A DNA stretch of 8,826 nt from contig DAOUPS010000033.1 of NCBI GenBank assembly GCA_030626045.1, positions 1 to 8,826 on the forward strand. The letters are read 5' to 3'. Source of the stretch: a bacterium. Lineage in GTDB: Bacteria > Patescibacteriota > Minisyncoccia > Moranbacterales > DUUL01. Position numbers and translations under genes: made by a program. The first letter of the stretch is position 1, and every line of letters begins with the position of its first letter. The notes beneath the pieces were generated by a model that saw only the letters and a program-made list of their open reading frames with translations, was not told the DNA's origin and searched no databases. This document shows positions 5,107-8,826 of this stretch, in pieces.

Positions 5107-6390
5107 CTATTTTAATCTTCTTGAAATTGCCGCTTTAACCGAAACAATCCTGCCAATACTTTTTTTTGACATCGCTTTTTTTGCAATTATTTTGTCTGGC
5201 GCAAACTGAACATCAAAATAATACTGCGCCTTACCAGTTGCAATTTCATTGTCATTTTTTTCAACAACTACTTTGAGCCGGCGGCCATTAAAAGACCGGA
5301 TATATTTCTTTCGCATTCTAGCGCCAAGCTTTCTAATACTGCCCGCTCTTATCTTTTTGATCTTTTCTGGAATTTGATTGCCCATGGTTGCCGCTGGAGT
5401 TCTCTCGTGGACAGAAAACGGAAAAACATGGATCTTGCTAAAACCGATCCTCCGGATAAAATCATATGTTTCGTCAAAATTGGCATCGCTTTCCCCGGGA
5501 AAACCGACTATAACATCAGTAGTAATCGCGATATCCGGTATTAGTTTTCGTGATCTTTCAATAATAGCCTCAAAAAGATCGGTTGAGTATGGACGGTTCA
5601 TGGCATATAATATTTTGTTACACCCTGATTGCAGAGGAACATGCAAATGGCTACAAATTTTATGGCTGTTCTTGATCAATTTCAAAAGCTTGCCGTTAAT
5701 ATCATTGACTTCGATTGAACTTAATCTGACTCTCCCTAATTTCTTAATTTTGATTATTTCCTTGAGAAGCTCTGTAAGATCGCATGTTCTGGAATCTTTT
5801 TCTTTTCCATACAAGCCAAGATGAATTCCGCACAATACAATTTCTTCGTAACCAGCTTCTGCCACCGCCTTAATCTCGTTAAGAATTTCTTCTTTGCCTC
5901 TGCTTTTCAATTTTCCTCTGGCAAATGGTATATTGCAATATGTGCAAAATTGTTCACAGCCATCTTGAATTTTCAAAAAATATCTTGAACGGCCGCCGGA
6001 TTCTGGCGGCTTGAGCTCTAGTCTTTTAATTCGCTTATGGAAACTATTTTTAGAACATAGTTTTGCGATTTCGTTCATGAAAGCATCAAAGTGTCCCACG
6101 CCCCAAACAAGATCAGCTTTCATATCTCCAATATCATCCTCATATGTTTGCGGCCAGCAGCCCATTAAAACAATTTTGGCGTTTGGAAAATTATTGCGCG
6201 CACTGTTTAACGCCTTTCTGCTTTTAGTGATCGCTTTTCCCGTCACGGCGCAGGTATTCACGAAAATTACATCCGGCTTTTTATTATCACACACAAAACC
6301 GGCACTGGCCAATTCTCGTTCCAGTACCAATGAGTCGTATTGGTTGACTTTACAGCCAAGAGTTTTAATTGAGAATTTCACAGCTATCAT
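5107..6390 (-). CDS. mtaB: MtaB, tRNA N6-threonylcarbamoyladenosine methylthiotransferase
   Basis: This radical-SAM enzyme adds a methylthio group to t6A37 of ANN-decoding tRNAs, giving ms2t6A. From the ATG at 6390 it has 427 residues. The N-terminal UPF0004 domain has TLGCKVNQYDS (Cys13), VNTCAVT (Cys47) and LMGCWPQ (Cys78), the three ligands of the auxiliary Fe4S4 cluster. The radical-SAM core has KIQDGCEQFCTYCNIPFARG with the CxxxCxxC ligands Cys145, 149 and 152, then LCGIHLGLYG, HLHVPLQSGC and DVIVGFPGE. A TRAM-like C-terminal segment (about 365-425) follows. Motif spellings fit MtaB rather than MiaB or RimO (TLGCKVNQ, GIH, LQSG). The frame also holds an ATG at 6399 and a TTG at 6417; none has a Shine-Dalgarno, and 6390 gives the usual MtaB N-terminus. 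It lies downstream of the PP2C gene on the same strand (stop at 6445), so cotranscription is likely. No residue appears missing. Confidence 0.93.
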   Translation of the reverse strand: MIAVKFSIKTLGCKVNQYDSLVLERELASAGFVCDNKKPDVIFVNTCAVTGKAITKSRKALNSARNNFPNAKIVLMGCWPQTYEDDIGDMKADLVWGVGHFDAFMNEIAKLCSKNSFHKRIKRLELKPPESGGRSRYFLKIQDGCEQFCTYCNIPFARGKLKSRGKEEILNEIKAVAEAGYEEIVLCGIHLGLYGKEKDSRTCDLTELLKEIIKIKKLGRVRLSSIEVNDINGKLLKLIKNSHKICSHLHVPLQSGCNKILYAMNRPYSTDLFEAIIERSRKLIPDIAITTDVIVGFPGESDANFDETYDFIRRIGFSKIHVFPFSVHERTPAATMGNQIPEKIKKIRAGSIRKLGARMRKKYIRSFNGRRLKVVVEKNDNEIATGKAQYYFDVQFAPDKIIAKKAMSKKSIGRIVSVKAAISRRLK

Positions 6391-6444
6391 GTAAGCCATA
6401 CAACCAAAAAGATTCAATAAAAACAGAAAATTGTCCGTGACAGG

Positions 6445-8361
6445 CTAATCTGTTCCGAGTGGCCACTTATTATCCCATTTGCCGTTAAATTCCATTTTAC
6501 CAAGCACTTTTATCAGAACCGGCTTTTCGATATTTACCGCCAGCATACTGTTGGTGAAGACGTAATTAAATCTGGGTAGCATGCTTTGCATTCCAAGTTT
6601 GATCACCTCATTTTCATCAAGCATTTTATTGTACTCCATGCTGTTAACAATTTGACTTGGCGAATATTCAGCGCCGATCGGTTTGCCATAAATTGTCAGT
6701 TTCTCAAAGCCCGGGTGTTCCTTAAGTCTGTGTAAAATTTCTTCAACTTCTGCAGTCATAACTTCTTCGGCCTCGTGCCATGATTCTGCCTGCTTGATCT
6801 TCTGAATTCCAGGCAATTTAACTTGCTCGTCGATTTTTTTTGTATCCTCAGATATTTCAGCCAAATCCGCTTCTTCTTCAAGATATTTAAATTGCTTGTA
6901 ATAATCATAGCGTTTACCGTACAATAAATTCATGGTTGCATCAACAAAACTCTGCCACTTCTTTTGTGCCTCATCGTGGTCATCCGCGTCTTGGCTGTGT
7001 CGAGTAATGATCTCTTTCACTTTCTCTTCCAAAGATGACGGTTCAGGATTTTGCTCTAAGAAAGCGCCCAGTTCTGTCGGGGTTATAGATCCGTCAGTTT
7101 TACCGATCAATTCAGCTACCACCGCATGCATATCAAAGTGTTTTCTCTGAAAAAAAAGTATGCTCTTGTAAAGTTTTATTGGATTTTTTGGATCGTCTTC
7201 GCATAGAGCCGGGCAATTGATCTGTTTTAAGAAAGAAGCGCGCTTTTCCGCCGACACTTTTCCACCGGCAATATCCTTCAATAATTTTCCTCTTTCTTCT
7301 TGACTGATCTGAACCTCTTTTCTGTTTAATAGATCATAATCACCGGATGATAAGATCACGGCGATCTTATCTTGCTGTCTTAGATCAGGCACAACTAACC
7401 AATCTTCAAACTCTCTGTGAGACTGTTCTTCATTTTTAATATGTTCCGGCATTGACCCAAACCAACTTTTAATTTTATTTATAAAGGCGTATCCGTATGG
7501 TTTTTCTTGCTCGGACACAGCTTCTGCTTCTGCAGTCTCATGAACAGGAATGCTTGTATCGGATAGGCTTTGTTCTTTAAGTGGATGGCTAAAATCATAA
7601 ATAACAATACCGCGATTATCAGGCTTGCCTTCTCCCGATTCCATCCGTTTCTTTGTTTCATCGTGTATAAAACGCATTGCTTCCTCCGCTGATTTGTTAT
7701 AAAGAGCTTTCGCGACTTTATCCGTTGTCAGAGAATCCCAAATACCGTCGGAGGCAGTAATAACACGGTCGCCATACTCAAGCTCCACTTCAAAGTATGT
7801 TGTTTTACCTGCCTTTTTTCCTTGAACGGAATTATAAACTACATCACCGATGCCCTCATCTTCGCTCTGAAATTTGATCTGGCCGTCTTTTCCAAGAACA
7901 ATAAGCCGCACATCACCCGCCTGATATCCATTAAGGGTTTTATCAACGATTTGTCCCGCAATATAGCATGCTCCATCACTAACTAATCCTTCTTTTTTCA
8001 TACGCTCGTGTGCTTGTTCTTGGGCTCGTCTTATAGGAATATCATTAACAAATGCTTTCTGAATTTCTTCGACTAGGGCAATTGATGCTTGCTGGCCCTT
8101 ACCATAACCGCCGATTCCGTCAATAACGGCAAAGGCATTCTTTTCGGTATTAACGTAAACCGCGTCTTCATTTTTTTCTTTGTAGCCAAAGCCTTCATCG
8201 GTTCCGAAGGCCATTTTTCCATTTTGGGCATTTACGATCCCCGAAGCGTCCAGCCTTCTTTCCGATATCTCATCAATTGCTTCAAACCGATATTCCTGAT
8301 CCAAATGATTTTCGGGTTTTCTATGTTCGGAATCGCGAGAAAATTGTTTAAATTCTTGCAT
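6445..8361 (-). CDS. PP2C-family Ser/Thr protein phosphatase with long unknown C-terminal region
   Basis: From the ATG at 8361 the product has 638 residues. The frame continues to a GTG at 8508, but that extension is not family-like and spans a promoter-like -10 box at 8404-8409. Residues about 50-257 are a PP2C (PPM) domain: FGTDEGFGYKEKNEDAVYV (metal ligand Asp66 in NED), VIDGIGGYGKG (Asp81), DRVITASDGIWDSL (Asp205) and PDNRGIVIYDF (Asp248). All four metal-binding aspartates are kept, so it should be an active Mn/Mg-dependent phosphatase; the usual GST motif reads GAC. Residues about 258-638 match no domain I recognise. They are acidic, largely helical, with coiled-coil-like stretches (about 485-545) and a helix-loop-helix around GKTDGSITPTEL (420-431) resembling a degenerate EF-hand. 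No signal peptide or membrane segment is seen, so it is cytoplasmic. No partner kinase lies in the window. It probably shares a transcript with mtaB. Confidence 0.85.
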   Translation of the reverse strand: MQEFKQFSRDSEHRKPENHLDQEYRFEAIDEISERRLDASGIVNAQNGKMAFGTDEGFGYKEKNEDAVYVNTEKNAFAVIDGIGGYGKGQQASIALVEEIQKAFVNDIPIRRAQEQAHERMKKEGLVSDGACYIAGQIVDKTLNGYQAGDVRLIVLGKDGQIKFQSEDEGIGDVVYNSVQGKKAGKTTYFEVELEYGDRVITASDGIWDSLTTDKVAKALYNKSAEEAMRFIHDETKKRMESGEGKPDNRGIVIYDFSHPLKEQSLSDTSIPVHETAEAEAVSEQEKPYGYAFINKIKSWFGSMPEHIKNEEQSHREFEDWLVVPDLRQQDKIAVILSSGDYDLLNRKEVQISQEERGKLLKDIAGGKVSAEKRASFLKQINCPALCEDDPKNPIKLYKSILFFQRKHFDMHAVVAELIGKTDGSITPTELGAFLEQNPEPSSLEEKVKEIITRHSQDADDHDEAQKKWQSFVDATMNLLYGKRYDYYKQFKYLEEEADLAEISEDTKKIDEQVKLPGIQKIKQAESWHEAEEVMTAEVEEILHRLKEHPGFEKLTIYGKPIGAEYSPSQIVNSMEYNKMLDENEVIKLGMQSMLPRFNYVFTNSMLAVNIEKPVLIKVLGKMEFNGKWDNKWPLGTD

Positions 8362-8403
8362 AAATTTATTTTTTAATGATCGTGCCTTGATCTTAACACC
8401 TGG

Positions 8404-8432
8404 ATTATAAACAGACAAATGAAAATTTTTAA
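8404..8432 (-). promoter_or_regulatory. likely promoter of the PP2C-mtaB transcript
   Basis: On the minus strand TATAAT (8409-8404) is a perfect -10 box, with TTAAAA (8432-8427, four of six consensus positions) exactly 17 bp upstream. Transcription would start near 8397, about 35 nt before the ATG at 8361, which supports that start over the upstream GTG at 8508. Confidence 0.5.
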
Positions 8433-8724
8433 TACTGTAACAGTTTGGCATTGCATACTGCGCTAGTGCGTAGAGATAAGAGAAGTCATAACAGACAGAA
8501 ATAGACACCTGTTTTCGTCCATATTCAAAAAAGAGCTCCCTCTGACGGAGTAAAACTAAAAAAACAGCCGTTTTTTAATTTTTATAGTACTTTGTTGTTG
8601 ATTCTGCGTAAAGCATTTTTAAAATAGTTCAAATATCTCTTGCTGTCTACAATGACAAGGAAGACCTCTAAAAAATTCAGTCAAGCTTTTCTACGAGTTA
8701 ATCTCGGTTCATTGCAACAAGTTC
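8433..8724. other. non-coding stretch upstream of the PP2C gene
   Basis: No convincing gene was seen on either strand. It holds an A/T hairpin (8559-8565 with 8570-8576, loop AGCC) that could act as a weak terminator in either direction, a small CTCC/GGAG stem at 8537-8550 followed on the minus strand by a T-run, and on the minus strand TTGTCA followed 17 bp later by TATTTG, a poor promoter match (about 8664-8636). A 13-codon minus-strand ORF just before the A/T hairpin is too short to call. Confidence 0.4.
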
Positions 8725-8778
8725 TTTAATAAATAAAAGAGCCGCGCTACATTGCTCCTGATTATGTAGGCGCGGCTC
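8725..8778 (-). terminator. intrinsic terminator of the gene entering from the right
   Basis: A 9-bp perfect GC-rich stem (GAGCCGCGC, 8739-8747, with 8770-8778) continues as a 5-bp stem (TACAT/ATGTA) after a one-base bulge. On the minus strand it is followed by TTTTATTTATT (8738-8728), the classical U-rich tail. On the plus strand no such tail follows, so it serves the minus strand. Confidence 0.85.
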
Positions 8779-8790
8779 AAGTTTAATGAG

Positions 8791-8826
8791 CTATTCTCCT
8801 TTGGCGAGTAGCTTCATCATTGTTTC
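8791..8826 (-). CDS. C-terminal end of a gene cut by the window edge
   Basis: On the minus strand the last 11 codons read ETMMKLLAKGE and end in TAG at 8793-8791. The frame is chosen because a strong minus-strand terminator begins 12 nt after this stop. The sequence is too short to name a family. Confidence 0.45.
   Translation of the reverse strand, partial: ETMMKLLAKGE

Noticed and set aside
5378..6394. Plus-strand open frames within mtaB
   Set aside because: They are antisense to a gene with all six cluster cysteines and full-length family similarity.
8362..8508. GTG-started 49-residue N-terminal extension of the PP2C protein
   Set aside because: It is not like the family, contains a perfect TATAAT and has no ribosome binding site.
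1..8826. CRISPR array, tRNA, rRNA or riboswitch
   Set aside because: No regularly spaced repeats and no cloverleaf or known RNA motif was recognised on either strand.

Overview
The window is AT-rich, compact bacterial DNA with short gaps, some very small. A threonylcarbamoyladenosine tRNA methylthiotransferase (MtaB), a SpoIIM-family membrane protein, a secreted thrombospondin-type-3 (TSP3)/fibronectin-type-III-like protein and a soluble PP2C phosphatase with a long unknown tail are compatible with a candidate-phylum bacterium such as Patescibacteria/CPR. That assignment is inference: there is no rRNA or marker set here. The standard code fits all genes seen. No tRNA, rRNA, CRISPR array or transposase was recognised.

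Layout. (1) 1-266 is an 82-bp perfect inverted repeat around a 102-nt loop. Read on the minus strand, the right arm plus loop is the first 59 codons of a YjbQ/UPF0047 gene, which then folds back into its own reverse complement. This looks like a chimeric or contig-end artefact, or a real inverted duplication. (2) 432-1376 is a sigma70-like promoter, a secreted 255-residue protein with calcium-binding TSP3 repeats and an FN3-like C-terminal domain, and an intrinsic terminator. (3) 1522-4401 is a tight three-gene unit: an ExbB/TolQ/MotA-like channel subunit, an ExbD/TolR-like subunit overlapping it by 8 nt, and a 594-residue membrane-anchored protein with a transglutaminase-like cysteine hydrolase domain. 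It is closed by a strong hairpin at 4421-4457. (4) 4499-5095 is a SpoIIM-family (DUF95) protein, convergent with the next genes across an 11-nt gap. (5) On the minus strand, a PP2C phosphatase with a ~390-residue unassigned C-terminal region is followed, after a short gap, by mtaB. (6) 8433-8724 is non-coding, followed by a minus-strand terminator and the last 11 codons of a gene entering from the right.

The most interesting unit is exbB-exbD-transglutaminase. ExbB/ExbD pairs convert ion-motive force into motion, normally for TonB or TolA. Here the third slot holds a single-pass protein with TonB-like topology (short cytoplasmic N-terminus, one membrane segment, long outside part) that ends in a Cys-His hydrolase fold. 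This suggests an ion-driven device that controls a cell-surface protease, amidase or crosslinking enzyme. The upstream TSP3/FN3 protein has its own terminator but shares orientation and strong Shine-Dalgarno signals, so it may be a surface partner or substrate. Function is not proven by the sequence.
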